Notes: generated by a model not told the origin, from the letters alone. Counted from the stretch's first letter, positions 49,745 through 62,490 are shown. The stretch: DNA of 64,000 nucleotides from Gnetum montanum (GCA_015680685.1 MNCI01005296.1:284299-348298); one strand, 5' to 3'. Numbers and translations are program-made.

Positions 49745-52700
49745 ATGGAACAATACCCATTAGCTCATTTGGCTTTCTGTTTATTGGCAGGAGCAAGCCC
49801 GATGGATTGTCAACATTTATTCGCACCATTAATCATCGATGGACCGTACGGAAAGATCGTGAGGGACATTGACATAAATCTCATCCACTTAAGTTTATCA
49901 ACGGACGATGCAGTCATAGCCTCAACACAACAAACGCTAGGTAATTACAAAGGTATGACAAACCCCCTTGACATAGAAGCTAAAAGCATCACCGAAGACT
50001 TGTTGATTGAAACCCCCATTGCCATGCCCAATGGAGAAATTAAAATATTAAAATTAAGTGCACTATTACAACCTCAACTAGCCAAAGACGTAGAAGATGT
50101 GCTTTGAAACAACATGAAAGCATTCGCTTGGTCTTACACCGACATGCCCGGGTTAGATCCTCGAATCGTCCAGCACAACATTATCCTTGATCCAAAATTG
50201 AGGCTAGTAAAACAAAAGGAATGAAAGGTTAAACCTGAGGTGGCATTGGTAGTTCGCAATGAGATCACCAAGCTTTATCAAGCGGGTTTCATTCAGGCTA
50301 TCGATTACGCTGATTGGGTATCCAACATGGTCATTGTCCCGAAAAAGAACGGAAGCATTCGCTTATGCATTGACTTCCGAGATCTAAACGTTGCTACCAT
50401 AAAAGATGATTTTCCCCTACCTAGCATCGATCAACTTGTTGACTCGATCGCTGGGCACACCCTATTATCTTTTATGGATGGCTTCTTGAGGTATAACCAA
50501 ATACGCATTAACCCGGAGCATCAGCTCCAGACTACCTTTATGACACCATGGGGAACCTTTTGTTACACAATGATGCCCTTTGGTCTCAAGAACGCTGGGG
50601 CCACATATCAAAGGGCCATGACATTCATTTTTAGCGATTACATACTGCACTTGCTCAATGACTATGTCGATGGTATCGTGGTTAAATCGAAGACATCACA
50701 ACAACACGTACAAGACCTTGACTTGGTGCTAAAACGTTGTTTAAAATATGAGTTGAGACTTAACCCAAAGAAATGTGTCTTTGGAGTCAAAACCGGAAAA
50801 ATGCTTGGATTCATAGCCTCAGAAGCAGGGATATGAGTAGACCTCGATAAAGTTAAGGCCATAACAAACTTAAGATCACCTGGCAACCTTACCGAACTCC
50901 GAGGTCTACAAGGTAGATTACAGTTCATCAGGCGTTTCATAGAAAAACTAACGGACAAATTAAAACCTATGAACCACTTGCTACGCAAGAACGTCCATTT
51001 TGAATGGACTCCACAGTGCCAAGAAGCATTTGACAATATTAAAACAGCACTTGTCCGATTACCCACTGTTTATCCACCTCAAAATGATAAACCATTTTAC
51101 ATATACCTTGCCACTTTGGATTCGTCAATCACGTCCATGCTTTGCCAGAAACAAGATGATGGAACCAAAGTCCCTATCTATTACTTAAGCCATGCATTAG
51201 TTGCCCACGAGAAAAAGTATAATGAGGTGGAGAGGTCATGTTTAGCCTTGGCCTTTTCCTTAAAGAAATGGCAACATTACCTCTTCCATAACCAGGTCAA
51301 TATAATTTGCAAGGATAATGTGCTCAGAGCCATCACAGAAAACATTTACGATACAAGTAGAATAGCCTGTTGGAAAGCCATGATAGCTGAGTTTGACCTA
51401 CGCTACATAGCGCAATCATCAGTTAAGGGTCAAGCCATAGCGAATCAAATGACCGTGTCACCAACGCACGATCAAGCAACGATAGAGCCAAAATTCCCCG
51501 ACGAAAATGTAAGTGCAATAGACATAGTACCTAATGACTATGAATCCATTCTAAACTTCGATGGAGCATCCACCTCTCAAGGGGGAAGTGCTGCCACCGT
51601 CATCACCTATCCTTCCGGGGAGATCCGACCCTTTGCTTATCATTTCAACTTTCACTGTACCAACAACATAGCAGAGTATGAAGGTCTCCTTAGAGGTCTT
51701 ACAGTAGCACTAGCTTTAGACATCACATGACTTGTGGTCAGGGGAGACTCACAACTGGTTTTAAACTAAGTCACAGACATTTATACATGCAAAGTGCAAC
51801 ATTTACAACCATACTGTGACTTAGCCAAACATTTAATGAAACGATTTGAAAACATGGACGTGCAACACGTCTCTTGAAACGATAATACCATCGTAGACGC
51901 ACTGGCCACCCTAGCGCTAAACATATTGCCTGACATGTTCCATACATTGCCAAGCTCCATAATCAGTTGTGCCAAACCAATAATCGATACTCTTGATACA
52001 TTGCCAATTGCATCTTTTAGTACAACACACGTGATAGAATGGTATGACGACATAAAAGAGTACCTTCTACATGGTGAAACACTGCGACATCTAACGAATG
52101 CACAAAAGGACGCGGTACGAAAGCGTTCTCGACAATATGCACTGGTAGGAGACACATTGTGTCGTCGATCCTACCAAGGCATACTGCTAACATGCGTTGG
52201 CAGCGCTAATGCCCAAACCATCGTTGAGCAAGTACATGAAGGACTATGCAGAGGACACATAGCACCTAAAGCAATGGCAACAAAAATAAGATGCTTAGGC
52301 TATTATTGGCCACACATGGAGTATGATTGTCTCTCCAAGGCTAAAACATGTAGTACCTGTCAAAGACATAGTAATCTGATCCATGTCCCACCAAATGAGT
52401 TACATACAACGCAAATCACATGGCCCTTTCAAAAGTGGGGTTGGACCTTATCCGACCAATAACACCTTCATCTTCTGCAAGGCATAGTTTCATCATAACC
52501 GCGACAGAATATTTCACGAAGTGGGTAGAAGCTGTTCCCCTTCGAAAAATCACATCTAAACACATCTGCAACTTCATTTTTGAAAACATCGTGACCCGTT
52601 TTGGCATCCCCATGACCATCATCACTGACAATGGGCCACAATTCAGCAATGCCAAAACCAAAACTTTTTGTGAAAGTCTGGGGATCAAAAACTCATTTTC

Positions 52701-53277
52701 ATCCCCTTACTACCCTTAAAGCAATGGGCAAGTAGAGGCCACAAATAAAACCATCATTACAATACTTAAAAAGATGCTTACCCAAAGCAAGAGAAGATGG
52801 CATGAGCAGTTGGTATACGCACTGTGGGCATATCGCACGACGCATCGAACTTCAATAGGTAAAATGCCATATAGCCTTGTTTACGGTTCAGAAGCTATTT
52901 TACCCTTGGAATTACAGGTACCATCTTTAAGGATCACACTCTCTGGACTCCTAGACGAAGAGCAAAACAATTATCTATGCATCATTGACTTGGATTCGGT
53001 GGAGGAGGAACGCATATGTGCACTCAATCAAATTGAATGGTACCAAAAATAACAACGGCAGCGCCATCGGCACGACATTCATAAGCGCCCCATTAAAGAA
53101 GGTGACCTTGTACTTAAGGCCATTCAGGAATACCCGGATAAATTCTCAGACAACTGGGAAAGGCCCTACTTGGTCACCAAAGCATACGACAACGGAGCAT
53201 TCAAGTTAGCTGATATGGAAGGGCATGAGCTTGCAAATCAGACCAATCACTTGTTCTTGAAACCGTTCCACATTTGA
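49745..53277 (+). pseudogene. pol: pol: RT, RNase H, archaeal-type RNase H, integrase (Tat lineage)
   Basis: Order read from the frame: linker MEQYPLAHLAF; RT at 50240-50836 (NMVIVPKKNGSIRLCIDFRD, FMDGFLRYNQIRI, MPFGLKNAGATYQRAM, NDYVDGIVVKS with G in place of the second Asp of YVDD); RNase H at 51000-51430 (FYIYLATLDSS, YYLSHALVAHEKKYNEVE); a second, archaeal-type RNase H at 51540-51920 (LNFDGASTSQGGSA, NNIAEYEGLLRGL), which defines the Tat lineage; integrase zinc finger (GHIAPKAMATKIRCLGYYWP, KTCSTCQRH) and core with GLDLIRP, TDNGPQFSN and NGQVEATNK; C-terminal EGDLVLKAIQ. Stops occur near 50105, 50222, 50834, 51728, 51766, 51877, 52718 and 53050, with a frame change near 52437. Not functional. 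Confidence 0.93.
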
Positions 53278-53289
53278 GTATAGGCTTAG

Positions 53290-53600
53290 GTATGTGTGAG
53301 TCCTGGCATCATGACTATAAACTGATACCACAGACAATCCTGGCATCACGACTATAAACTGATACCACAGCTCGTCCTGGCATCATGACGATAAACTGAT
53401 ACTACACAGTGTCGGCAATGATAATAAACTAGCACCCGTCTAGTACGATAGTAAACTGCCACAGTCCCACTCGCCAGAGTCTGCTAAGACTAAAAACAAG
53501 CAATGCATCATCCGCCACGACGCTAAATGGGAAATGTCCAACAGGTCATGACATAAAACTAACCCATGATAGTCCGCTAAGACTATAAATTGGCAATTTC
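53290..53600 (+). repeat. TAAACT array 3, after integrase
   Basis: Units TCCTGGCATCATGACTATAA followed by ACTGATACCA at about 53302, 53338 and 53374, then looser GACNNTAAACTNNCA units to 53595. The TAAACT core and purine-rich lead-in resemble arrays 1 and 2. The array starts a dozen bases past the integrase stop. Confidence 0.85.
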
Positions 53601-54606
53601 ATCTCTAGTTCCTCAATCTGTGGCTACATTCAAACTTCATCAGAATCGATGCATTGCTCGCCATCGGCCGATCCTAACAACATTGCTGCCATTCATATAC
53701 AGTGCTTGAAATCTCATCTGGTGCCTTTGTTTCATCAGTAGCAGTTTAAGTCTAAGCTTGCTTACCCACTCATGGTTTTCTTATCCTCTTGGAGTTGTGT
53801 TTGCAGAATGACACTCAGAGGTGTTCGTACAAGAATGCACTTCATCATGAGCAGCAAGGTGAGACGTTGTTCACAGCGCATGTGACAAAACTAAATCATC
53901 CCCTGTTTCATATCCCACCTATCCCTCAACATCTTATACTTGATTACATCCCGAACACATCTGGTACAGCTCGAAACATGGAACATACCGTTGCATACTA
54001 CGCCACTCTTAGGCGATTGCAACCCACAACATGGCATTTTAGCAAGTGCAAAAGATCAAAAAAAAATGCCGTCCCTTCCCACATAAAACACAAGACGGGA
54101 CGACAATTGTCTCGAAAGCAAACGCTCATGTCTAAAACAATCAAGAAACATCCCATTGCATGGCTTTGGCTCTCCGCCAATAGGTTCCCCTAAACACTAA
54201 ATAAGGGCCTTGTTCCTCCAAAGAATGCAACACATCATCACGTGGCTTTGGTTTTGCCAACAAGTCCTCTTGGACACTAATCAAGAGTCTTGTTCTGCTA
54301 GAGGACGCACATCTCATGTCTTAATTCCGAGTCTGCTAAACAATGGCTATTGATAAGGATCAGCATGACCCGTATACACACCAGTGCATCCCCTTCACCA
54401 TGCACAATCCCTTACTCTATCCCCAATCCCCACAATCTCCACTTCCCTATCTAGCTACAAACGTCCTTTCCCACAATCCCATGTACTATTGAACATGGTG
54501 TGATGGTGTCTAGTTAAGTGGCAAAGGACAAAGTCTCTATCGAGTTGCTTGTGGTGTTTTGCACTTCTTTGTTGACGCTTCTCAGGTCGATTCCTCCAAG
54601 CATCAA
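53601..54606 (+). other. 3' untranslated region of the Tat element
   Basis: No supported gene. The open frame at 53789-54193 lacks a recognisable domain. Two diverged copies of a unit with CCCATTGCATGGCTTTGGCT, CCGCCAATAGGTTCC and CACTAA(A/T)(T/C)AAG lie at about 54150-54210 and 54235-54295. Confidence 0.5.
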
Positions 54607-54620
54607 CAAAGAGGGGCCAA
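54607..54620 (+). other. Polypurine tract
   Basis: CAAAGAGGGGCCAA lies directly before the 3' LTR start TGAAACACC, the position and composition expected for plus-strand priming. Confidence 0.85.
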
Positions 54621-56055
54621 TGAAACACCACAAAATTCTGAGCTTAGTACTTTTCTAACAAGAATCGAGCGAAGTCATGATGTTTCCCAGCATGGCTAAA
54701 GCTTGAGAGCCCCACAAATAGCTTCAAGTGGAGTCGAACTCAACAAGGAGCAGTTCCCTGGGACCCACTGATGACCATGACAACATCTGCTATCAGAAAT
54801 GGCAACTTCGGAGCTCAACATACTTAGTTTTCATGAAGTATGCATTTCCAATGTATACACCCAAGTTTGCGCCCACATCATATACGCTCAAGTTCACATT
54901 CACAGCATATACGGCTAGCGTATACGCCCAAGTTCACATTCTCAGCGTATACGCTCAAGTCCACATCCACAGCGTATACGCCCAAACTCACCTCCACAAC
55001 ATATAAGCCTAGCGTACATGCCTCACAAGTACTCTCGGCTTGTACGATTGATGTATATGCTCGGCATGCAATCCCCAAAGACGGCATGGAAACAGCACTG
55101 TAGAGCAAGACTTGGCACAGAGCATCAACTCACATGGACAGAGCAATCATTAGGTGTTGACATCATGCATCATGGAGTCCATACGCTGAGCATGTACATC
55201 CTGCACACCCAGCATATATGCCCTAGTAGATACAGTGTATACGCCCAGCAGACACAACGTATACGCCTAGCATATACAGCGTATATGTCCTGCATGCCCA
55301 ACGTATATGCCCAGAGTCTACGCCCACCAGATACGGTGTATATGCCCAGCGTATATGCCCAATAGATGAAGCACGTTGTACACTTGTAACATTTCATTCT
55401 TTTGCACCCGGTCAATGTACCACGTGTCACCCAACCTGAGTCTAAAGTCTAAACCTGTATAAAAACCCCAATTTTTCATTAGATCGGGGTTGGCAATTTT
55501 GGAGCAAACCAGAGAGAAAAACAAAGACGCTAAGAACCAGAGCAAAAACCCTGTACGTTGTACCTTCCCCTTGCACGTTGAGCATACAGCCTCTACGATG
55601 TGCCTGCAGTTCGAACCAGCACACAGTCATCCCTACATCCACCGGGGCTATTCATCTGCCTTGTGTTAAAGCCACAACTGCGTTAGACTAGTGCATTGTA
55701 ACTCTCATTTTGCAATAATTTTGCTACATTTTCTTCTTAAAATTTGTTACAGTTTTTCATTAATTGTTGCATGTTTACTGTTTACGCCTTCGTACGTTTA
55801 CGCTCTGTTTACACCAGTTACGTTGTTTACGTTTCGTTTTACATCAGTTACGCCGTTTACGTATAACCCAACATATAGCACTTCAGTGTACGTTCAGGGA
55901 AATCCTTGCCTGATCCATGTGCGGATCACTCAAGGTACTCTGCCTTTGTCAATTCCAGCTTGCCCTCAAGTGAAGGTAGGGTCTTCTGTGCGTGTTCAGA
56001 GATCTCCCGATTTCTATTTCCTTCCAGTCGGAGACCGATGATTTCGGATGGTACA
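54621..56055 (+). repeat. 3' LTR of the Tat-lineage element
   Basis: Matches 37409-38844. Exact GCGTATACGC at 54918, 54945 and 54972; the second half of the palindrome field (55190-55370) is more decayed than in the 5' LTR. G-box and TATA are kept. It is followed, not by flanking DNA, but by another PBS, leader and gag start, so it also serves as 5' LTR of a second, truncated unit. Confidence 0.93.
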
Positions 56056-57182
56056 GAAATTGGCGCTAGAAGGAGGGCTGGAACTGCTTAAAACTTATTG
56101 TGCTTTAGAACTCCCAGCGTCTACACTGCTGCATTTACGTCGACTCTGTTTGCAAACCTCCAAGCATTTACACTAATTGCGTTTACGCTGACTCTATCTG
56201 CAAACCTCCTAGCGTCTACGCTGCTGCGTTTACGCCGACTCTGTCTGCAAACCTCCCAGCGTCTACGCTGATTGACTATACGTCGACTCTGTTTGCAAAG
56301 CTCCCAGCATCTACGTTGTTGACTATACTCCGACTCTGTTTGCAAACCTCCCAGCGTCTACGCTGCTGACTATACACTGACCATGTCTGTAAAATTCCTA
56401 GTGTCTACGCTGTTGAGTTTACGTTCGACGCTCTACGCTGCAGACTCTATTTACGCTGTACGCTGACCTTGTCTATGCTGCTGAGTATACGCTCTTCAGC
56501 ATACGCTACATACTCTACGTGATAGACTCTGTCTACGCTGCACATAGAACTCTGTTTACGCTGCTGACATATATGCTGCACACTTTACGCTGTAGACTCT
56601 GTCTACACTGTACGCTGACTCTGTCTACGCCGTTCGGTATACGCTACATGCTCTACGCTGTAGACTCCGTCTACGCTGCTTAGCATATACGCTGTATGCT
56701 CTACGCCGTAGATCCTCTACGTAGCCACTATACGCTGTCATTATACGCTGGTCGTTAAAGCCTATACGCTAAGACCCAGTTTATACGTTGTACGCCACGA
56801 ACGTAGGTTTATGTCGTACTAGGTATACCAGTTGCATATCCCTTCACTGTGTTGTATTCTCAACTGCCCATCATGAACACTGCAAACACCAACGCTGCAA
56901 ACAAGCCCGTCACAGACATCGTAGGCACCATGGCCATTCAACAACCTGTCGTACAACCCATAGTGGGGCCTCACCAATCTCTTAGACTGCAAGGGAGGAA
57001 CCCATCATTTAACATCATGAACCAGGACCAATACAATTTCATATGCATGAAAATACAAGCAGGCTTAACCGTGGATCAAACTGAGATGGAGGTTAAAAGA
57101 TAATACGAATTGTTTCACATGGGAGGACATGAGTTCATCCCTTCACCATATAACATCATTCCTCTCCCAGAGCATTACTTTG
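56056..57182 (+). pseudogene. Second internal region: PBS, leader, truncated gag
   Basis: TTGGCGCTAGAAGGAGGG near 56060 repeats the PBS. The 47-base leader array follows (56107-56400) and the TACGCTG repeats run to about 56780. The gag frame opens at 56873 with MNTANTNAANKPVTD; one stop lies at about 57101, and similarity to 40070 ends at CATTACTTTG (57182), where unrelated LTR-like sequence begins. Confidence 0.88.
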
Positions 57183-57189
57183 CTTTGTC

Positions 57190-57887
57190 ATGTATGGTTT
57201 AGTCTAGAGTGAGGTGTATGATGTGGTTTCTAACCTAGTGCTACTCCTGGAGGCAATGTAAAATAACTTTAATTAAGCTAGGAGGAAAAGGGCGAGAGAA
57301 TCTAGGCTAGCCTAAGTGCGATGAGCATTCATTCCTTAATCATCTGTACACATCTTGGACCTCATGCACGACTACTATTAGGATTACCAAGTGCATGGCC
57401 TAGGTACGTTAGTGGGATACCAAGTAGTCACACTTGAATGCTCGTGATAAAGTCATACTCATTCCACATTTAAGGAGTTTAGGGTGAAGATATATTAACT
57501 AGGAAAGTAAAAAATAACAATAAAAATTAAATAATTAAATAAAGTGAATGTTGCAATGATGAAGTAATCTATATCTTTATTTTCAATCATGTGCATGTTC
57601 AAGTACGTCACACTCGAATAAAGGTGCCATAAAATTACAATCATCACATTGTGGGCATGCATTGGGGAAAAAAGGTTGAAAGGAAAAACTGACAAAAAGA
57701 TCCTACTCTAATACTAACTTCCTATTGACTTTCCCATGCACCTCACTATGTATTTATAGGCTCACAATGGAACCGTGATATCGTGTATATGATATCGTTG
57801 GTCAGGCTGCGATATCGTGTACTTGATATCGCGTACACAACATCGCGGGTGCGATATCAGGGCCTAATGAATCATGATTCATCATAC
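57190..57887 (+). repeat. LTR-like sequence of the 1-879 / 30186 family
   Basis: Parallels 30500-31030: TACCAAG...AAGT(A/G)GTC, an AT-rich middle with AATTAAATAATT, CTTTATT and GAATAAAGGTGCC, then TATTTATAGG at 57751 and a cluster of GATATCG-type palindromes at 57777-57861. It is cut by the gap at 57888. Confidence 0.55.
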
Positions 57888-57993
57888 NNNNNNNNNNNNN
57901 NNNNNNNNNNNNNNNNNNNNNNNNNNNNNNNNNNNNNNNNNNNNNNNNNNNNNNNNNNNNNNNNNNNNNNNNNNNNNNNNNNNNNNNNNNNNN
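57888..57993. other. Assembly gap (106 N)
   Basis: Run of N immediately after the GATATC-rich segment, possibly where the LTR end and primer site would be. Confidence 1.
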
Positions 57994-58332
57994 AGGTATG
58001 GGATTATTGAATGACTAGGAATTTATTTATGCTGCAGTGGAGAATTGAATAAAACAAAATTGGGATAGACACAAAAAAAAGAATATAAAATCAAAAATTA
58101 CAAAATTTTGTGGAACTCATGTGGTTCTAGGTGGTGGTGGCTCCTCCATGGGTCACTTCCCCTTGTCTTGTGCTCCAGGATTTGGGATTTGATGGCTCTG
58201 AAGGAGTGCTTGGAGCTTTTTTTCTTCAGTTCGGGGATCTTGTGCCATCCATGCTGATACTCCAATGTTTGATGGAGTCAGCACCTCCCATGGACATGGT
58301 AGTTGCAGGAACATTTTATTTTCTTTGATGTA

Positions 58333-60896
58333 CTAGGCCATAAAAAACCGTTGTTCCTCTTCGTAGGCTTTGGCTTTGTCCCTGTACTCTTGAAAATCTA
58401 TAAGCCGTTGAGCCAAGTCTACTGCAACATCTTTTTGGCCTTGGTAGATAGTCTTAACCACCTCTAGTTCAAAATTTGCAACTTCTAGCTTTTGCAACGT
58501 TTTCTTGTGCTCTACAAATTCTGCTTCATATTTGGCATAGGTGGCAGCTACTTTCTTCTTGAGCTCTATTCTTGGGCATTTTGCTGTCAACATGGCTAGA
58601 TTGGCATATCGTAGGTTTGCCAATTCAATGTACTTAATGAGATCTTGAATTTGCAGGTCTCGACTTTTAAGCTCTGCTTGATGGACAAATGCATATGTGT
58701 CCAATATGGCTCGCCAATTAGTGTGTTGAGCACTAAAAGTGTTGATGTGGGCCTTGATCATATGGATCTTCTTTTCTATGACTTTCTTGTACATCCCCAC
58801 CTGGTCTCTAAAGTGCTCCTTTAACTTTTCATGTTGCTTGGCCTCGTTTTGCCACATACTTATCTCGATGGCCATCTTCTGACGGATTGCACGTACCTCC
58901 TCCATTGAGAGGATTTGATTCTCTCTGGTCAAATGGTTCATGTCTTGGTTGACCTTGATCAACTATTCTCGTAATTGCTAAAATTTTTCCTGGAGAACAT
59001 TCTTCTATTTCTCCACAGTGGTCAACCAAAGATTGTTAGCATCGAGCTGTTTATTCTCTTCCTGTAAGGCCTTGAGTGCTTTGGCGTGCATGTATGTTTA
59101 CGCTTGTGCCTTAGAAGCATCCCAGTTAGCCTTCTTCTTCTCCTCCACCACTCTTTTATTGTCTGGTAATAGTTTATTAAGTTGCTCCATCCTAAAAGTG
59201 TCCAGCTGGTTTGTGGAAAAAAACTGAGATGGGTCTCACTATGCAACTTGTAGGATAACAAGCCTTTCTTGGAGTCTTGCTAACTTTGCTTTCACATGCT
59301 CGACCCTAATCTCTGCCATGACCAACTTTCCTTTGGTGGAGATGAGATCTGATTGCACTACTGTAAAATCTTATGGGATGTCAAATAAGGATGTCATTAC
59401 TTATCCTGTCTATAGTAATCAATCAAGGACATCCTCATTCTCCGTAGGAGTTATTGAGGGACCGGCTAGAGTTTTAGCATCCTGTGCTCCTGTGAAATCA
59501 GCTGATGGCACAACAGAAACATTGAAAGATTCTTTGATGTGATCCGTGACCACTTTTGTGGCTCCTGCGACATCTTGTTACTACATGACCACCATTGTGG
59601 CCTCTTCACCTGTTTCCAATTGCATTTGGAAAGACGTAGCATTCCCTGAAATCTGTTGTGACCAATGAGTCTCCCCCTCTCCTGTTTGAATGGAAACCTC
59701 ACCCCATGCACGATCAATAAAAATTATGGTATTGTTGATGACGTGGAAGAGATTAGCATCATCACGACTTCCCCAACTAACCATCTCAGCGATGGCCCTG
59801 AGATGGCTCATTGATGGTCAATAATCCTGCGATGGTGGTGACGGTTGGTCTCACTGGCTCATGCTGGGCCCTACTTGTTGTTGACTGGGCCTTGTGCTTG
59901 GGAGTTGGCTAGGCCTTGCAGTTTGAGTTGCAGTAGGCCCCATCGTCTGTTCTTGCTCTGGCTCCAGTGTCTCACTAGCACTTTTCCTTAGGGCTGGTGG
60001 CTTTAGTAGTTTGGTGAATGAAGCATTTTGGGCTCTTCTGGGAACATCATTGGTGTACCCTAGAATACCAGCACGTTTGCATAGCTTTCTGATAAGATAA
60101 GGAAGGGCAACGTGAACTTCCCTGTCTTGCATTCTTCAAACCATCTCAAGATCTCTATGAGATACAGATGAGGAAGGCTAGCATTAGTCTTTCTCATCAA
60201 TATTGTACATCCTCTTGCCACATACATTGAGATTATTTTTAATCCTCTCATGGGGAAGATGTGATAAGTGCCAATCTTGAAGTATATCTTTTCTTCCAGT
60301 GTCAACTCTACATATGTCTTATCCTCTTTGTCGTATGCCCTATCCAACCAAACTTTTTGTGCATAAGCATTGGAGAAAGTGGATAGGTGAGTAACTTTTG
60401 GCCCTGTATTTAGAAGGTTTAACACTTCCGTGATGGCCTTGGCGGAAAAATCTATAGACACACCACAAATGTTAACTGTGGTGCCTTCTTCCTTATTGTG
60501 CCAAAATTGGTATGTTTCTCCTAAGTACTAGGCACCACTTTTAGAGAGGATAGGCCATAATGGAGACCCTTTGAGTTGGTCCCTAATAGCCTTAGGAGCG
60601 AATTCCATGAAAGGTCCAAAGTTTAATTCCACGATCACAACTATTGACATGGACCTTTCTCAGATAGCCTAGACACACTCCGAGGATAACATGAGGTGTT
60701 GTCCCTATTCAAGCACTTCAGCAGCTCCTCCTTCTACCTATCTTGACTGCATTGTAGTAGGAATCTCTTGATGGATACTAAATGATTGCACCTCTTGTTC
60801 TGCACGTTGTTCGGGAGACACTTGTCCTTTGCCTCTCTTGGGTTGCTTAGATACATCTTGAGAGGGTCCTTCTTGTTTTCCATGTTTAGGGATCAT
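58333..60896 (-). pseudogene. Plant transposon-type protein, decayed (copy 2)
   Basis: The minus-strand frame opens at ATG 60896 (MIPKHGKQEGPSQDVSKQP). Recognisable stretches: FGPFMEFAPKAIRDQLKG, GVSIDFSAKAITEVLNLL, ALPYLIRKLCKRAGILGY, a Gln/Thr/Pro-rich linker (QTMGPTATQTARPSQLPSTR) and a C-terminal coiled coil of about 200 residues (58333-58962). Several stops (three or more near 60660-60740) and frame changes break it. It is better preserved than copy 1 at 32400-34977, with which it shares order and motifs. It probably belongs to the plant transposon-protein family found with retroelements; its role in transposition is unknown. Confidence 0.62.
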
Positions 60897-60959
60897 CTGC
60901 AATCACACGAGGTCGATCATTAGTAAGGTTGTTTACAAAATTTAAGTTATACCTTACTC

Positions 60960-62490
60960 TTGCCTTAATGAATTCGTTTCTTATTTCATGTGATCCAAAG
61001 TTAGAAAATCTTGTGGAAATGTCCCCTAAAAGTTTTAATATTTGGTTCCCTTCATTTGATTAGGTGGCATTAAAATTTAATTTCTTGGTGTAGGTGAGGA
61101 GATAAGATTGTTTTTGGCACATGTTTATCATTATTTTTTGTAATCAATTACCCTTTATAGTATCCTTCGAATGATGACAAATTTTGAAAATTTTATACGC
61201 AATTTGGAGTGTACCCCTCCCCCACAACTATGCTAAACACTCCAGGTTCAAGTAGGTTCTTTCAGAATAAAAATCGGAGCGCTAGTGAGCGAGTTATGAC
61301 TATTGGAATAAGAGGTGCGTAAGTTGCGAGTCATAGAAGAAAAATTGAAAAATTCCTCTGCGTGAACAATTGAAAATGATGTTGACGTGCATGCGAGGGG
61401 GGGGGGGGGGGGGGGGGTTGGATGGGGGTCCATATATATAGTTTTGCATGATGCGATATAGCATACACGATATCGTGGCTTGTCTAAAGTAGGATACTTA
61501 GAAAAATGGATGAATTTCTAAAATTCTAAGCTCAAAAATGAAGGACTTGAAGTCAGTGTAAAAGGTCCAGGGTAATATTAAATAGTCCTGAAGGCACCAA
61601 AAAATATAATGGTATACAATCTAGTAATGGAATGCATGAATCAGATGAGGAGAAAGGACATGTATTAGTTCATAGGAACATTTGAACTAGAAGGATAATG
61701 AGGGAAAGAGTATTGTAATTCTTGGAGGGTATAAAATGATGTGATGGTAATGTGTTGCGAGTGTAGTTTACAAGGGTTATGCAAGTGGGTCCTCCCAAAA
61801 GCAGGTTCCAACCTATAATGCCCTTGCATAACCACACCTTAAAATGTCTGTAGGCATTAGAAAGGTTAAATAGAATCTACATCGATGCAACAAAACACAC
61901 ACATGTAGATACCACTATGATGAGGTAGGAATTCAGTGCTACAGAAGACACAAGTCACAAATTCATGAATAGTGAGATGAGGTGAATTGTAGAAGGGATT
62001 GCAGGGATTGGGATATGAGGTAACTGGCCTAGGGCATAATGAATCCTCAGTTGTAAGGCATGATTAATGTGTCATTAACTTGTCGCTCAAAAATTAGGAC
62101 CAAGTCCATTCCTCTAATCAGTGACATCACATTGTTTCATTCAATGATAGACAACAATGAGAGCATCATGATGGAAAGGCATATAATCACTTGGCATTTC
62201 ATATAAGGAAGGAGTGATTCTTGCTTTGTGGCACTCTCTCTCTTCTCTTTTTGTTGTTTTTTCTCTCTCTTTTTTTGAAATGCTTAATCCAAAGAAGCTG
62301 CCTACCTGCAGGCATGGGTGCATGTCTTTCCAGTGGAACCCCCTGGAATAGCATTGGGTTTCTTTATTGAGTGCCTTTTTATTACTCTTACTTCCATTTT
62401 CCATTAGATCTACAAGGATCTTAGTACAACCAGGTTGCATGATAACTCCCATGGATATCACCAAAGAGAATCCACAAGTCCCCTTGATGT
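60960..62490. repeat. LTR-like block upstream of the minus-strand ORF (copy 2)
   Basis: Counterpart of 34978-36280. TATATATAG at 61433 is followed by GCGATATAGCATACACGATATCGTGG, as downstream of the box at 57751. ATGCAAGTGGGTCCTCCC lies near 61779. The right edge TGATGTCACACCC near 62486 could be an LTR terminus on either strand. Confidence 0.4.
61397..61417. repeat. G homopolymer (21)
   Basis: Uninterrupted G run just upstream of a TATATATAG box; its length is likely unreliable in the assembly. Confidence 0.9.

Noticed and set aside
53789-54193. 134-codon plus-strand ORF after integrase as an envelope-like gene
   Set aside because: No signal peptide, membrane segment or repeated family member; sits in a repeat-bearing 3' UTR.
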